Shown: positions 37,288-48,983 of the stretch, piece after piece
Numbering within the stretch: the stretch's first letter is position 1
Layout: every line of letters starts with the position of its first letter
Assembly (NCBI RefSeq): GCF_900167255.1
Contig: NZ_FUYB01000004.1
Span: forward strand, 214,740-278,739
DNA: 64,000 nucleotides
Direction: 5' to 3'
From: Thiothrix eikelboomii
Lineage (GTDB): Bacteria > Pseudomonadota > Gammaproteobacteria > Thiotrichales > Thiotrichaceae
Translations under genes and position numbers: made by a program
The notes under the pieces: generated by a model
Database searches by the model: none
The model's input: only the letters and a program-made list of their open reading frames with translations
What the model was told of the DNA's origin: nothing

Positions 37288-37737
37288 CTAACAGCAAGTC
37301 GAGCCTGATCTAGGGTTGCTGGGGGTTGGTACACAGCAATTACTAGCAGCTTTAAGCGCTTCACTTCCAAATACCGGAATACTGTCTAAAGTATGGAAAG
37401 TTTCCCAAGCAATGCCTTGTGGGTCATTCACCCAATATTTATCGGATTTAGCATAGCAGCAAGCAGTGTCCATTTCTGCGATTACTTCGGCTTGCAATTG
37501 CTGCAAACGCTGATTCATAGCGGCTAACTCTTCTGCTGATTCAACTTGGAAGCCTAAATGGTTTAAGCCAAGCGCCGCGCCGCGTTTAGAAATCGCAAAA
37601 TTAATCCGAGGATCTTCTAGCATCCATTTGGCATAATCCGTTTTAAGGACGCTTGGCTCGCTGGCAAATAGGGCTGAATAGAATTGAATACTTTCAGGCA
37701 GATTATCGACTGAGACGTGAATATGCATGCGTTTCAT
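37288..37737 (-). CDS. arsI: ArsI/CadI-type VOC-fold heavy-metal resistance protein
   Basis: 149 residues. Vicinal-oxygen-chelate fold with H5-type MHIHVSVDNLPESIQFYSAL, HLGFQVES, and WETFHTL supplying the 2-His-1-Glu metal site. The CC pair in DTACCYAKSDKYWVNDPQG corresponds to the paired cysteines of ArsI that bind trivalent organoarsenicals, and the tail ends in a further CC. ArsI cleaves the C-As bond of methylarsenite; CadI relatives are cadmium-induced. It overlaps arsR by four bases. Substrate (arsenic or cadmium) is not decided by sequence. Confidence 0.85.
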   Translation of the reverse strand: MKRMHIHVSVDNLPESIQFYSALFASEPSVLKTDYAKWMLEDPRINFAISKRGAALGLNHLGFQVESAEELAAMNQRLQQLQAEVIAEMDTACCYAKSDKYWVNDPQGIAWETFHTLDSIPVFGSEALKAASNCCVPTPSNPRSGSTCC

Positions 37738-38063
37738 GGTTGAAGTTCCTCAGGCGGGCAAGCAGTATTAGTACACATTGAACCCGCACAACAGTTTTCC
37801 GTTAAATAAGCCAGCAGTTGGCTCATCGTCGAGAATTGGGCTGTGTAAATGATAAAGCGCCCCTCAGGGCGTGAATTTACCAAATGCGCATGCAGCAATT
37901 CCTTGAGATGAAAAGAAAGTGAAGACGGAGCTATCCCCGTTATTTCGCTAATCTTGCCAGCGGCTAAACCCTGTGGCCCGGCTTGTACCAGCACTCGAAA
38001 TACCTCTAAACGTGATTCCTGGGCGAGGGCAGCGAGGGCGTTAATCATCTTCGTCTTTTCCAT
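37734..38063 (-). CDS. arsR: ArsR family metal-responsive repressor
   Basis: 109 residues from the ATG at 38063; the ATG at 38048 (MINALAALAQESRLEVFRVL) is an equally good start and has a GGAAAAG-like site. Winged HTH GKISEITGIAPSSLSFHLKE. A cysteine cluster near the C-terminus (TENCCAGSMCTNTAC) probably senses As(III) or Cd. Arsenite or cadmium binding should release it from DNA. First gene of arsR-arsI, with an inverted repeat over the start. Confidence 0.9.
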   Translation of the reverse strand: MEKTKMINALAALAQESRLEVFRVLVQAGPQGLAAGKISEITGIAPSSLSFHLKELLHAHLVNSRPEGRFIIYTAQFSTMSQLLAYLTENCCAGSMCTNTACPPEELQP

Positions 38064-38090
38064 ATTTCAATAATAGTTAAAATATGGAAA
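38057..38090. promoter_or_regulatory. Candidate ArsR operator overlapping the arsR start
   Basis: A perfect 11-bp inverted repeat (TTTCCATATTT and its complement) with a 12-base spacer is centred over the upstream arsR start codon. Position and length fit an autoregulatory ArsR/SmtB operator. If the real start is 38048, the site lies wholly in the 5' untranslated region. Confidence 0.6.
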
Positions 38091-38185
38091 TAATCAAGTT
38101 AATTTTTTACTCTTGAAATCCCATACTTTTACCCCATCTATTGCGCATTCTTGTTGAAACTAACCAATTAGAGGGACGAGCATCC

Positions 38186-40075
38186 ATGAGTGCACCTGCA
38201 AAAGAGAATTTACAATTTCAAACGGAAGTGAACCAACTGCTGCACTTGATGATTCACTCGCTGTATTCCAATAAGGAAATTTTCCTACGCGAGTTAATCT
38301 CGAATGCGGCAGATGCCTGCGACAAGCTGCGGTTTGAAGCGATTGGCAATGACAGTTTGTATGAAAATGATAGCGATCTGCGTGTGGAGGTCGAGTTCGA
38401 TAGTACCGCGCATACCATCACGATTCGCGATAATGGTATCGGTATGAACCGTGATGAAGTTGTCAGTAATATCGGTACGATTGCCCGCTCTGGCACGAAA
38501 GATTTCTTACAGAAGCTCACCGGTGATCAGAAAAAAGATGCGCATTTAATCGGTCAATTCGGGGTAGGTTTTTATTCAGCCTTTATCGTGGCGGACAAAG
38601 TGACTTTAACCACGCGCCGGGCCGGTGTGCCGAAAGATCAAGGCGTGCGTTGGGAGTCAGATGCGCAATCGGGTTATAGCTTAGAAACCGTCACTAAAGA
38701 AACCCGTGGCACTGAAATCATTCTGCACCTCAAAGAAGAAGAACAGGGCTTAGCTAATGATTGGCGCTTACGTTCGATCATCCGCAAATACTCCGATCAT
38801 ATTCCACTGCCGGTGAAAATGCTGAAAACAGCGGAGGAAGAAGGTCAAACTAGTACTGAATGGGAAGTGATCAATAAAGCGAATGCTTTATGGCGGCGCT
38901 CTAAAAACGAAATCAAAGATGAAGAATACCAAGAGTTTTATAAACATATCTCTCATGACTGGGAAGATGCTTTAGCTTGGTCACATAATCGGGTTGAGGG
39001 TAATTTAGAATATACTTCACTCTTGTATTTGCCCTCACGTGCACCGTTTGATCTCTACGAACAAAAACAGCAGCACGGGATTAAACTTTATGTGCAGCGT
39101 GTCTTCATTATGGATGATGCTGAGCATTTAATGCCACGTTATTTGCGCTTTGTACGCGGGGTGATTGATTCTAGTGATTTGCCGCTGAACGTATCGCGTG
39201 AAATTCTGCAAAGCAATAAAATCATTGATTCGATGAAAAGTGGTTCAGTGAAAAAGGTGCTGGGCTTATTGGAAACGATGGCGAAAGATGAGCCAGAACA
39301 ATATCAAAAATTCTGGAAAGAGTTTGGGCGTGTTTTAAAAGAAGGACCTGGCGAAGATTTCAGTAATCGTGAGCAAATCGCTAAATTGCTGCGCTTTGCT
39401 TCGACGCAAACAGATAGCGCTGACCAAACCGTTTCGCTGGAAGATTATATCAGCCGGATGAAAGAAGGGCAGGAGAAGATTTATTATATTACCGCTGATT
39501 CGCATACCGCTGCGAAAAACAGCCCGCATTTAGAAATCTTCCGCAAGAAAGGGATTGAAGTTTTATTGCTGTCAGATCGTGTGGATGAGTGGTTGACCAA
39601 TAGCCTGCATGAGTTTGCAGGTAAGCAACTGCAATCGGTCGCGAAAGGGGCTTTAGACTTAAGCAAATTGGACTCTGAAGCAGATAAAGAAGAGCAGAAA
39701 AAAGTTGAAGAGCAGTCTAAAAATCTGATTAATCAGATTAAAGACACGCTCAAAGACAAAGTTGAAGATGTCAGGGTTTCGCATCGTTTGACCAGCTCAC
39801 CGTCTTGTATCGTTTTAAATGAGCATGATATGGCGTTGTATATGCAGCATTTACTCAAGCAAGCGGGGCATGAAATGCCTAGTACTAAGCCTGTGCTGGA
39901 AGTGAACCCTAACCATCCTTTATTGGCGCGGATGGAAGCTGAAACCGATGATGAGCGCTTTGCTGAATGGGCGAGTGTGCTGCTCGATCAAGCGATTCTG
40001 GCGGAAGGTGGTCAATTAGAAGATCCAGCGGGTTTTGTGCATCGCTTGAATAAATTGATGTTGGCAATGGGGTAA
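38186..40075 (+). CDS. htpG: Chaperone HtpG (Hsp90 family)
   Basis: 629 residues from the ATG at 38186 with GAGGGA upstream; the frame opens 15 codons earlier at 38141. GHKL ATPase: [47 protein letters not shown], followed by middle and C-terminal dimer domains. Folding of client proteins under stress. No sigma-32 consensus obvious in the short upstream region. A strong terminator follows. Confidence 0.97.
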   Translation: MSAPAKENLQFQTEVNQLLHLMIHSLYSNKEIFLRELISNAADACDKLRFEAIGNDSLYENDSDLRVEVEFDSTAHTITIRDNGIGMNRDEVVSNIGTIARSGTKDFLQKLTGDQKKDAHLIGQFGVGFYSAFIVADKVTLTTRRAGVPKDQGVRWESDAQSGYSLETVTKETRGTEIILHLKEEEQGLANDWRLRSIIRKYSDHIPLPVKMLKTAEEEGQTSTEWEVINKANALWRRSKNEIKDEEYQEFYKHISHDWEDALAWSHNRVEGNLEYTSLLYLPSRAPFDLYEQKQQHGIKLYVQRVFIMDDAEHLMPRYLRFVRGVIDSSDLPLNVSREILQSNKIIDSMKSGSVKKVLGLLETMAKDEPEQYQKFWKEFGRVLKEGPGEDFSNREQIAKLLRFASTQTDSADQTVSLEDYISRMKEGQEKIYYITADSHTAAKNSPHLEIFRKKGIEVLLLSDRVDEWLTNSLHEFAGKQLQSVAKGALDLSKLDSEADKEEQKKVEEQSKNLINQIKDTLKDKVEDVRVSHRLTSSPSCIVLNEHDMALYMQHLLKQAGHEMPSTKPVLEVNPNHPLLARMEAETDDERFAEWASVLLDQAILAEGGQLEDPAGFVHRLNKLMLAMG

Positions 40076-40100
40076 TTTTATTACCGACACTTAGTAAAAT

Positions 40101-40127
40101 AAAGGCTAACTAAAGGTTAGCCTTTTT
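40101..40127 (+). terminator. Intrinsic terminator of htpG
   Basis: AAAGGCTAAC-5-GTTAGCCTTT stem followed by Ts (CCTTTTTATT), 25 bases after the htpG stop. The A-run on the left also makes it usable from the convergent minus strand. Confidence 0.88.
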
Positions 40128-40158
40128 ATTGAATAGAGTAGGCTCGTAGGTCGTTAAT

Positions 40159-42108
40159 TTAATGGTAGCCTAATACATTAACTGCTAGAATTAAAACGGT
40201 AATAAACAAAAGACTCATAATGCTGCCAGCCTTCATGAAATCAGTTACTCGATAGCCACCAGGCCCCATAATTAAAGCATTTACTTGATGAGTCGGTAAA
40301 ATAAAGGAGTTTGAAGTCCCTAAAGCTACAATCAAGGCCATGACGGCTGGATTTGCGTCTACACCGATGGCAATATTAACAGCTAGAGGAACTAATAGCA
40401 CCGTGGCACCCACATTAGACATCACGAGAGTAAAACTCATAGCTAATAAAGCGACGATAAATTGAATCACCCAAATCGGTTGTCCACCCGCGAAACTCAA
40501 TACACCATCTGCTATCCACCTTGCAGTCCCACTCGACTCAACCGCTACCCCTAGAGGAATCAAACTGGCTAATAAGAAAACAGTTTTCCATGAAACCGCT
40601 TGATAAGCTTCTTCAATATTTAAAACTCCAGACCAAATCATTCCAATTGCGCCAGTCATTAAAGCCAAAGCTAAAGGCGTTGGCGTAAATAAAGCCAAGC
40701 TGAGGGCAAGTAAGAAAAAGCCGAGTGCCCAGTAAACTTTATGAGGGCGATTTTCTTCTTTACGCGGGTATTCAGTAGTAATGGTAATAAAATTATTATC
40801 TTTTTCAAGCCGCTCTAAAGACTCCCAAGTGGTATACACTAATAACATATCACCTGCTTGGAACGGAATGGCACGTATTTCAGGTAGATCTTGATCCTTG
40901 GCATAGAGCGTTTTGCCATTACGCAAAATACCTAATAGAGATAAGCCATAACGCTTGCGCATCCAAATATCAATAGCTGACTTATTGATGAGTGATGAGT
41001 TATTAGGAATCACTATTTCTGCAATACCTGATTTCTTATCAGATAATAAATCACCAAAACTAGGTGTGCCTTCGTGTTCTAGTAGCTGGGCAAGCTCAAC
41101 AAAATCATCTTCACGATCAGGTAAGCTAATAATGCCTAGTACTTGCCCTATTTTAAACTCTAAGTTCCGATCTAAATCGTCAACCCCTGCCTTGATTCGA
41201 TGGCCTTCTTTAATAGCAATCACACGCACATTGTATTGCGTTTCTACCTCTAGTAGCTTGCGATTAAGTAAGGGGCTTTTAGCCGTTACTTCGACTTCTG
41301 AAACTCGCATATCGAGCTGATAAGTCCGTCTTAAATAGTCTAAGGTAGTTTCTTTATTTTTATCACTCGGCGCAACCTTAGGTAGAACATAGTTGCCTGC
41401 TATAATAAAATAAGTAATGCCAACTATCACTAAGCTTAAGCCAATCGGAGTAACATCAAATAAATCCCAAGTATGCATTTTATTGCCTTCGGGTAAATAA
41501 GTATTAGAAGTCAAGATAAGATCATTTAATAAAATTAATGGACTAGATCCAATCATAGTCATCGTGCCACCTAGAATTGCACTAAATCCCATAGGCATTA
41601 ATAAGCGAGACATTGGAATTTCTGCGCGATTAGAAATACGACTGACGACAGGTAAAAATAAAGCAGCAGCTCCGACGTTTTGCATGAAAGAAGAAATAAA
41701 GGCTACTGAGCCAGAGGTTAGTGGAATAATGCTTTTTTCTGTACTACCTCCAATTTTTAAAATAAATTCAGCGACCTTTCCCATAATGCCAGTTTTATCC
41801 AAGCCCGCACCTATAATCATGACGGCAATAATAGAAATGACAGCATTACTGGAGAACCCTGAAAATAGTTGTTTGGGGGGGACTAAAGCTTGATCCAAGC
41901 CTAAATAGGCTGCAGCAACACTCACGATACCAATGAGTACCATAATAGTTATTGCTGCTACATCAACCGTGACAACTTCTAAAGCAAATAAATAAACAGT
42001 CAGCGCCAAGATGAGTACTACCCATGCCACACTGGCTGTTGGTGCGATACTAGAAAAATAAATAGCGATTACTGCAAAAATTACCGCAGCCACTAGTTTT
42101 TTAGTCAT
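40159..42108 (-). CDS. SLC13 (DASS) family permease with two RCK_C domains
   Basis: 649 residues. CitT/SLC13-type transporter with about 11-12 membrane segments. The halves (MQNVGAAALFLPVVSRISNR; MSNVGATVLLVPLAVNIAIG) carry the SNT-like helix-break motifs. Between them lie two cytosolic TrkA-C (RCK_C) domains, about residues 270-440 (LLEVETQYNVRVIAIKEGHR; RYGLSLLGILRNGKTL). This architecture occurs in transporters for sulfate or organic anions. Substrate not determined. It has GGGGAG before the ATG; convergent with htpG. Confidence 0.88.
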   Translation of the reverse strand: MTKKLVAAVIFAVIAIYFSSIAPTASVAWVVLILALTVYLFALEVVTVDVAAITIMVLIGIVSVAAAYLGLDQALVPPKQLFSGFSSNAVISIIAVMIIGAGLDKTGIMGKVAEFILKIGGSTEKSIIPLTSGSVAFISSFMQNVGAAALFLPVVSRISNRAEIPMSRLLMPMGFSAILGGTMTMIGSSPLILLNDLILTSNTYLPEGNKMHTWDLFDVTPIGLSLVIVGITYFIIAGNYVLPKVAPSDKNKETTLDYLRRTYQLDMRVSEVEVTAKSPLLNRKLLEVETQYNVRVIAIKEGHRIKAGVDDLDRNLEFKIGQVLGIISLPDREDDFVELAQLLEHEGTPSFGDLLSDKKSGIAEIVIPNNSSLINKSAIDIWMRKRYGLSLLGILRNGKTLYAKDQDLPEIRAIPFQAGDMLLVYTTWESLERLEKDNNFITITTEYPRKEENRPHKVYWALGFFLLALSLALFTPTPLALALMTGAIGMIWSGVLNIEEAYQAVSWKTVFLLASLIPLGVAVESSGTARWIADGVLSFAGGQPIWVIQFIVALLAMSFTLVMSNVGATVLLVPLAVNIAIGVDANPAVMALIVALGTSNSFILPTHQVNALIMGPGGYRVTDFMKAGSIMSLLFITVLILAVNVLGYH

Positions 42109-42311
42109 AATGCTCCCCTCACTATTTCGAACCCTAAACCACTATCCATTTTATGTTAAAAGAGGGGATTTCCCCCTTGGCTAATAGGGATAATAGTTAA
42201 GATTTTATCTATTACTATTGGGGTGGGTGGTTAAACTTAGCTTAAGCTTAAGTTGGCCGCTGTTTATGTCTATTGATGGCTAGGCTGAGCCAGTGGCTCT
42301 AGGATATTGTC

Positions 42312-42980
42312 ATGCGCATTCTAATTGCTGAGGATCATGCTGAGCTGCGTGCAGCGGTCGCTCGTCGCTTGCGAGCTGTCGGTAATAGTGTCGATGAAGT
42401 GGCCAGCCTGCGTGAGGCAGCTACTTATCTACAGAATGCGCAATATGCGGTGATCATTTTTGACCGAATGTTACCGGATGGTGATTCCCTTGCTTTGTTG
42501 CGTGAATGGCGGGCAGCAGGCCAGCGCAGCCCAGTCTTGCTACTGACGGCACTGGATCGTATCCAAGATCGAGTAGAAGGTTTGGAGTCGGGGGCAGATG
42601 ATTATCTAGTCAAGCCCTTTGCAATGGATGAACTGCTGGCGCGAGTTAATGTATTAGCACGGCGAGGTGCACCTCCACGCGCAACCATTTTACGGATTGC
42701 CGATTTAGAGCTGGATAGTGGACGGCATGAAGTGCGCCGAGCCGGGGTAATGATTCCCCTACGTCCAAAGGAATATGCGGTGCTAGAGCTATTAGCTGTG
42801 CGTAGTGGGCGTGCGGTCTCTAAAAATGACATCCTTGAGTACGGTTGGGATACGCTAGATAGCCCCGGTTCTAATGTCGAGGAAACTATCATTGCTTCGC
42901 TACGCCGCAAACTCGGTGAACCTAGCTTGATTAAGACGGTGCGCGGTTTAGGTTATAAGTTGGATGCTGCTCTTGATTAA
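42312..42980 (+). CDS. OmpR-family response regulator
   Basis: 222 residues. Receiver domain with acidic D8/H9 region, phosphoacceptor D51 (VIIFDRMLPDG), and K of DDYLVKPF. C-terminal winged HTH (LELDSGRHEVRRAG...VEETIIASLRRKLGEPSLIK). Paired with the overlapping histidine kinase gene; QseB/PmrA-like in architecture. Signal and regulon unknown; SLC13 gene is divergent across 203 bp and is a candidate target by position. Confidence 0.93.
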   Translation: MRILIAEDHAELRAAVARRLRAVGNSVDEVASLREAATYLQNAQYAVIIFDRMLPDGDSLALLREWRAAGQRSPVLLLTALDRIQDRVEGLESGADDYLVKPFAMDELLARVNVLARRGAPPRATILRIADLELDSGRHEVRRAGVMIPLRPKEYAVLELLAVRSGRAVSKNDILEYGWDTLDSPGSNVEETIIASLRRKLGEPSLIKTVRGLGYKLDAALD

Positions 42981-44217
42981 GCAAGGCCAGTGGAGGTCGT
43001 GGTTGCGGTTAGGGCTGCCTTTGTTGCTGGCTTGGAGTCTGGCTTGGCTGTTGGGGATGGCGGTACTGGCTAAAGTGGCGATTGACTTGCGGGCAGAACG
43101 GCGCGATGCCGATTTAGATACGCAATTAGCACTGTATGCGACCACGGTATATGGCCTCACTTGGTTTGATGCGCAAGGTCGTTTTCATGATGAGTTACTA
43201 AAGCTTGAACCGGACCTCTACCCCGCGCCCTATGATATTTGGGTGGTCGAGCCTGCAACTCCCGCGATTAATCATCTAGCACCCGTCACACCGCGTTTTG
43301 TTTTAAGTGATTTTAGTTTTCTGAATTTGGCAGTGATGAGGGAAAGGCATAAGGTCTACCGCAACGGTGTCGATGCACAGGGTCTTGCTTATCGTTTATA
43401 CGCGATGCCAACCTATTCTGATCAGATGACTGAAACTGCGCCTAAAGCAATGGTGGTTGTAGTCGCTGATCCCCAACCCGGGCAGGCTGCATATCAAGCC
43501 TTTGTGCGGCGTATTGTGCTAGCAGCCTCACTCTTAGGGCTGATGGGACTGTTGGTTGGTTTGGGTTTGACCTATTGGAGTTTGCGCCCTGCTTGGGCTT
43601 CATTACGGCAGCGGGAGCGTTTTCTCTCGGCGACTGCGCATGAATTACGTACTCCGGTGGCGGCTTTGCGTAGCATTTGTGAATCGGCACAACGAGGTGA
43701 TGAAGCGCCCCAACGGGCTCTGACACGCATGCATGAGCTGTTGCATACTGCCAGCCACACCTTGGAAGATTTGTTACTGTTTGCAAGACTGGATGCAGGC
43801 GCAACGCTGGAGCGTCAAGCCGTGCGCCTTGATTTGTTGGTTGAAACCCTATTACCTGAGGATGATTCAGTGCAACTAGAGGCAAGCACGAGTGTCGTCC
43901 ATCTTGATCCGCGCTTAGCCAGTGTGGTGGTACGCAATCTGCTGGAGAATGCGCGTAAGCATGGTTCACGAGCAGGCAAGCCCATCATTAAGGTTCAGGT
44001 TGCTGATGGGCAAGTGAGGGTCGAGGATCAAGGGGCGGGTTTTCCAGTGGCTCTGTTGGCGCGTAAGCAAAGTGATTTTGTGATGTCGCCTTCACAAGGT
44101 GGTTCGGGTTTAGGATTGGCGATTGTGAATATGATTGTTAGGCTACATGGTGGGGCATTGCGTTTAGAAAATAAGCCAGAGGGTGGTGCACGAGTGACGG
44201 TAAATTTTCAAGCTTAG
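42964..44217 (+). CDS. Sensor histidine kinase
   Basis: 417 residues, beginning 17 bases before the regulator stop. Two membrane segments (about 15-38 and 183-205) flank a periplasmic sensor loop of about 145 residues. Then come an H-box with H226 (ATAHELRTPVAALRSICE), N-box VVVRNLLENARKHGS, G1 VEDQGAGFP and G2 GGSGLGLAIVNMI. Phosphorylates the cotranscribed OmpR-type regulator. Sensor loop unrecognised. Confidence 0.92.
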   Translation: MLLLIKQGQWRSWLRLGLPLLLAWSLAWLLGMAVLAKVAIDLRAERRDADLDTQLALYATTVYGLTWFDAQGRFHDELLKLEPDLYPAPYDIWVVEPATPAINHLAPVTPRFVLSDFSFLNLAVMRERHKVYRNGVDAQGLAYRLYAMPTYSDQMTETAPKAMVVVVADPQPGQAAYQAFVRRIVLAASLLGLMGLLVGLGLTYWSLRPAWASLRQRERFLSATAHELRTPVAALRSICESAQRGDEAPQRALTRMHELLHTASHTLEDLLLFARLDAGATLERQAVRLDLLVETLLPEDDSVQLEASTSVVHLDPRLASVVVRNLLENARKHGSRAGKPIIKVQVADGQVRVEDQGAGFPVALLARKQSDFVMSPSQGGSGLGLAIVNMIVRLHGGALRLENKPEGGARVTVNFQA

Positions 44218-44242
44218 CCAGCTACTTGGTAAATAGCTGGCT
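44216..44242. terminator. Bidirectional hairpin after the two-component operon
   Basis: AGCCAGCTA-9-TAGCTGGCT, a perfect 9-bp stem, overlaps the kinase stop and separates it from the convergent agmatine-deiminase-like gene. Confidence 0.6.
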
Positions 44243-44272
44243 GGCGTCTGGGGCTAGAATAGAGTTTGTTAT

Positions 44273-45376
44273 TTAAACAGCAGGTTCTTGTTGGGTGGTG
44301 CAGTGAATTCCGCCACCTCCCGCTGCTATACCATCAATGTTGATTTGCACAATCTCCCGACTGGGAAAGAGTGCTTGTAAGGTGTCATGCGCTGCTTGGT
44401 CTGCTTGGGCATCACCAAATTCCGGCGCAATCACTGCACCATTACATACATAGAAATTCAGATAACCCGCTGCAAAATCATCATTAGCATATTTCTCCCG
44501 CACTTTCTTGGGTGTTTGCATCACAGCAAGTTCTAAGCGTCTGCCTTGTGCATCGGTAGCAGTTTTGAGGATGTCTAGGTGACGCTTGGTGACGGCATGA
44601 TCAAAGGATTTTGGGTCAGGGTCAAAGCCTGCCACGACTACACCGGGCTTCGCAAAGCGCGCATAAAAGTCGGTATGCCCATCGGTGATGTCTTTGCCTT
44701 TGATACCTGGTAGCCAAATGATTTTTTCTAGACCTAGCAAGCGTTTTAATTCAGCTTCACAGGCTGCTTTGCTGACACCGGGGTTACGATTAGCATTTAA
44801 TACACAGCTTTCAGTGATGATGGCGGTACCCTGCCCATCGACTTCGATGCTACCGCCTTCTAGCACTAAATGAGTTTCCAGCATGGCCACATTAGCCTCT
44901 TCAGTCACCCGCGCTGCTACCTTAGCATCACGCGCAAAGGCTTGTTTTTCTCCCCAACCATTAAAGTTGAAGTTAATGCCAGCTTTTTCACCTTTAGTAT
45001 TACTAACAAACACCGGCCCGGTATCCCGCATCCATAAGTCGTCGAGGGGGGTAATCACGAGTTTTACCGCTGAAGATCCCAGCAGCCTAGTGGCAATCGC
45101 TGCATCTTTCTCGCGGACTAGCATGGAAACAGGTTCATAGCGAGCAATAGTCGTGGCGATAGTGGCAAGGTTGCGGCGTACTTCCGGTAGTAAGTGCTTG
45201 CCCCAGATAGACTTAGAAGCACCAAAGGCCATCCATGTACGCAGATGCGGATCACCCTCATCAGGCATCCTCCAACCACTGTTGGGAGTAGCAGCCAAGC
45301 CAAGGCGTGGTATGCTGAGTAAGCTACCAGCACCTAATAGCAAGCTGGAGCTGAGGAAATGGCGGCGGTTGATCAT
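44273..45376 (-). CDS. Tat-exported agmatine deiminase-like protein, copy A
   Basis: 367 residues. The N-terminus INRRHFLSSSLLLGAGSLLS carries a twin-Arg export motif. The mature part is the agmatine/peptidyl-arginine deiminase (PAD_porph) fold: LWMRDTGPVFV, NFNGWG, LVLEGGSIEVDGQGT, DGHTDFYARF and the C-terminal catalytic Cys in GGGIHCTTQQEP. All five active-site blocks are intact. It would hydrolyse agmatine (or free guanidino groups) to N-carbamoylputrescine and ammonia outside the cytoplasm. Paralogue of the next upstream gene, 18 bases away. Confidence 0.85.
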   Translation of the reverse strand: MINRRHFLSSSLLLGAGSLLSIPRLGLAATPNSGWRMPDEGDPHLRTWMAFGASKSIWGKHLLPEVRRNLATIATTIARYEPVSMLVREKDAAIATRLLGSSAVKLVITPLDDLWMRDTGPVFVSNTKGEKAGINFNFNGWGEKQAFARDAKVAARVTEEANVAMLETHLVLEGGSIEVDGQGTAIITESCVLNANRNPGVSKAACEAELKRLLGLEKIIWLPGIKGKDITDGHTDFYARFAKPGVVVAGFDPDPKSFDHAVTKRHLDILKTATDAQGRRLELAVMQTPKKVREKYANDDFAAGYLNFYVCNGAVIAPEFGDAQADQAAHDTLQALFPSREIVQINIDGIAAGGGGIHCTTQQEPAV

Positions 45377-45394
45377 TAAATTATCTCCTAGTGA

Positions 45395-46525
45395 TTAGTT
45401 AGCGAATGGTTGTTGTTGGGTGACACAATGCACCATTCCGCCGTTGGCATAAAGGTTGCGGACATCTATCCCCACAATGCTACGAGTGGGATAGAGAGCT
45501 TGGAGGGTATTTTTAGCAACACTATCATTGCTATCTTTGTATTCAGGCACGAGTACGACGCTGTTGCCGACATAGTAATTCACGTATGAACCTTTGTAAC
45601 CTAGATTTTTGCCATAAGTGGTCACGACATTTTTAGCCGTTAGTGGCAAGATCACCTTCTGATAAGGCACGCCGTCAGCATTGCTAGTAGTGGCTAGTTT
45701 ATTGATGTCAGCTGTAGAAATCCCCCAATATTGCAGGTCAGAAGTGCTCATCGTCACCAAGGTTTCGGGTGTGCCGAAGCGGGCAAAACCATCAATATGA
45801 GTATCGGTAATGTCTTCTTTGCCACCAGGTGCACCGTCCAACCAAATAAATTTACGTATCCCCAAATGGGTTGCCAACGATTGCTCTAAGGCGGCTTGGC
45901 TTAGATTCGGATTTCGCTTAGCTTCAAGGATAGCACTGCGGGTTGCAAGGAAAGTTCCTTGGCCATCCACTTCAAATGCACCACCTTCTAAGACAATCTT
46001 GTTCAGGTCAGTGCTTGTTAAGCCCAACTGTTGGGCGGCGGCTATCGGTACAGTATTATCTAGGGTATAAGGTGTATCACCCCCCCAACCATTAAATCCC
46101 CAATCAGTGATTTGTAAGCGGCCTGCTTCATCCAGTACAAAAATCGGCCCATTGTCACGTACCCAGACATCATTGGTTTTAGTGATCAAGAAACTTATGC
46201 TACCCAAAGGAATACCTGCTAGAGCCAACAGATTTTGGATGCGTTTTTTCTCGGTATTGTTGTAAGCCACAATGCGAACTTTTTCACTTTGTACCAAAGC
46301 TTTGGTCATGGCAACCCAAGTCGCATCGAGTCGGTTGCGGTAGCTGAGGCCATAGGTATATGGGTGAGGCCATTGCAACCAAGTGCTGTCATGTAGAGCC
46401 GTTTCATCGGGCATGGTGGTAGCAGCATGGACGCTAGGCATAGTATTCATACTCAGTGTGCAAAAGATAGCAGTCGCCAGTGGGCAGGTCAGCCAGTGAG
46501 GTAGTTTCACGGTCTTAGCTCTCAT
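45395..46525 (-). CDS. Exported agmatine deiminase-like protein, copy B
   Basis: 376 residues. A Sec-type signal peptide (TCPLATAIFCTLSMNTMPSV ending HAA, to about residue 35) precedes the same fold: VWVRDNGPIFVLDE, WGFNGWGGDTPY, VLEGGAFEVDGQGT, DTHIDGFARF and catalytic Cys in GGMVHCVTQQQP. It is transcribed first in the pair. Divergence between the copies is large, so the duplication is old. Different export routes (Sec and Tat) for two paralogues in one operon are unusual. Confidence 0.85.
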   Translation of the reverse strand: MRAKTVKLPHWLTCPLATAIFCTLSMNTMPSVHAATTMPDETALHDSTWLQWPHPYTYGLSYRNRLDATWVAMTKALVQSEKVRIVAYNNTEKKRIQNLLALAGIPLGSISFLITKTNDVWVRDNGPIFVLDEAGRLQITDWGFNGWGGDTPYTLDNTVPIAAAQQLGLTSTDLNKIVLEGGAFEVDGQGTFLATRSAILEAKRNPNLSQAALEQSLATHLGIRKFIWLDGAPGGKEDITDTHIDGFARFGTPETLVTMSTSDLQYWGISTADINKLATTSNADGVPYQKVILPLTAKNVVTTYGKNLGYKGSYVNYYVGNSVVLVPEYKDSNDSVAKNTLQALYPTRSIVGIDVRNLYANGGMVHCVTQQQPFAN

Positions 46526-48332
<1,807 letters not shown>

Positions 48333-48335
48333 GCA

Positions 48336-48983
48336 ATGAGTAAAACGCTGACAATTGCCTTGTCGAAGGGGCGGATCTTTAAAGATACCGTGCCTTTGTT
48401 ACGAGCTGCAGGGATTGAACCCTTAGATGATCCAGAAACGAGCCGCAAATTGGTGCTGGATACCAGCCGTGATGATGTAAAAATCGTGATTATCCGGGCA
48501 ACGGATGTCCCCACTTATGTGCAATACGGGGCAGCTGATCTGGGGGTGGCGGGTAAAGATGTGCTGATGGAGCATGGCGGTGAGGGTCTGTATGAAATGA
48601 TCGACCTAAAAATCGCTAACTGTAAATTGATGGTCGCAGGCTTTTCTAATCGACCTTTGCCGGATACGAATTTAAAAGTGGCGACTAAGTTTGTGAATTG
48701 CGCCCGCCGTTATTTTGCTAGCCAAGGTCGGCAAGTGGACATTATTAAACTTTACGGCTCGATGGAGTTAGCGCCTTTAGTCGGCTTGGCGGATTGCATT
48801 GTTGATTTAGTTGATACCGGTAATACCTTACGTGCGAATGGCCTCGCCCCCTTAGAGCACATGGCGGACATTAGCTCGCGCTTAGTAGTGAACAAGGCGG
48901 CGATGAAACTCAAGCATGACTCAATTCAAGACCTATTGACCCAGATACAGTCAGTAGTGGCGCAGAGGAATCAGCAAGTATGA
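48336..48983 (+). CDS. hisG: ATP phosphoribosyltransferase, short form
   Basis: 215 residues, so the short HisG form that needs HisZ as regulatory partner (not in the window). [32 protein letters not shown] and the PRPP loop [19 protein letters not shown] are present. First step of histidine synthesis. Its stop overlaps the start of the DAHP synthase gene by four bases (ATGA). Confidence 0.95.
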   Translation: MSKTLTIALSKGRIFKDTVPLLRAAGIEPLDDPETSRKLVLDTSRDDVKIVIIRATDVPTYVQYGAADLGVAGKDVLMEHGGEGLYEMIDLKIANCKLMVAGFSNRPLPDTNLKVATKFVNCARRYFASQGRQVDIIKLYGSMELAPLVGLADCIVDLVDTGNTLRANGLAPLEHMADISSRLVVNKAAMKLKHDSIQDLLTQIQSVVAQRNQQV

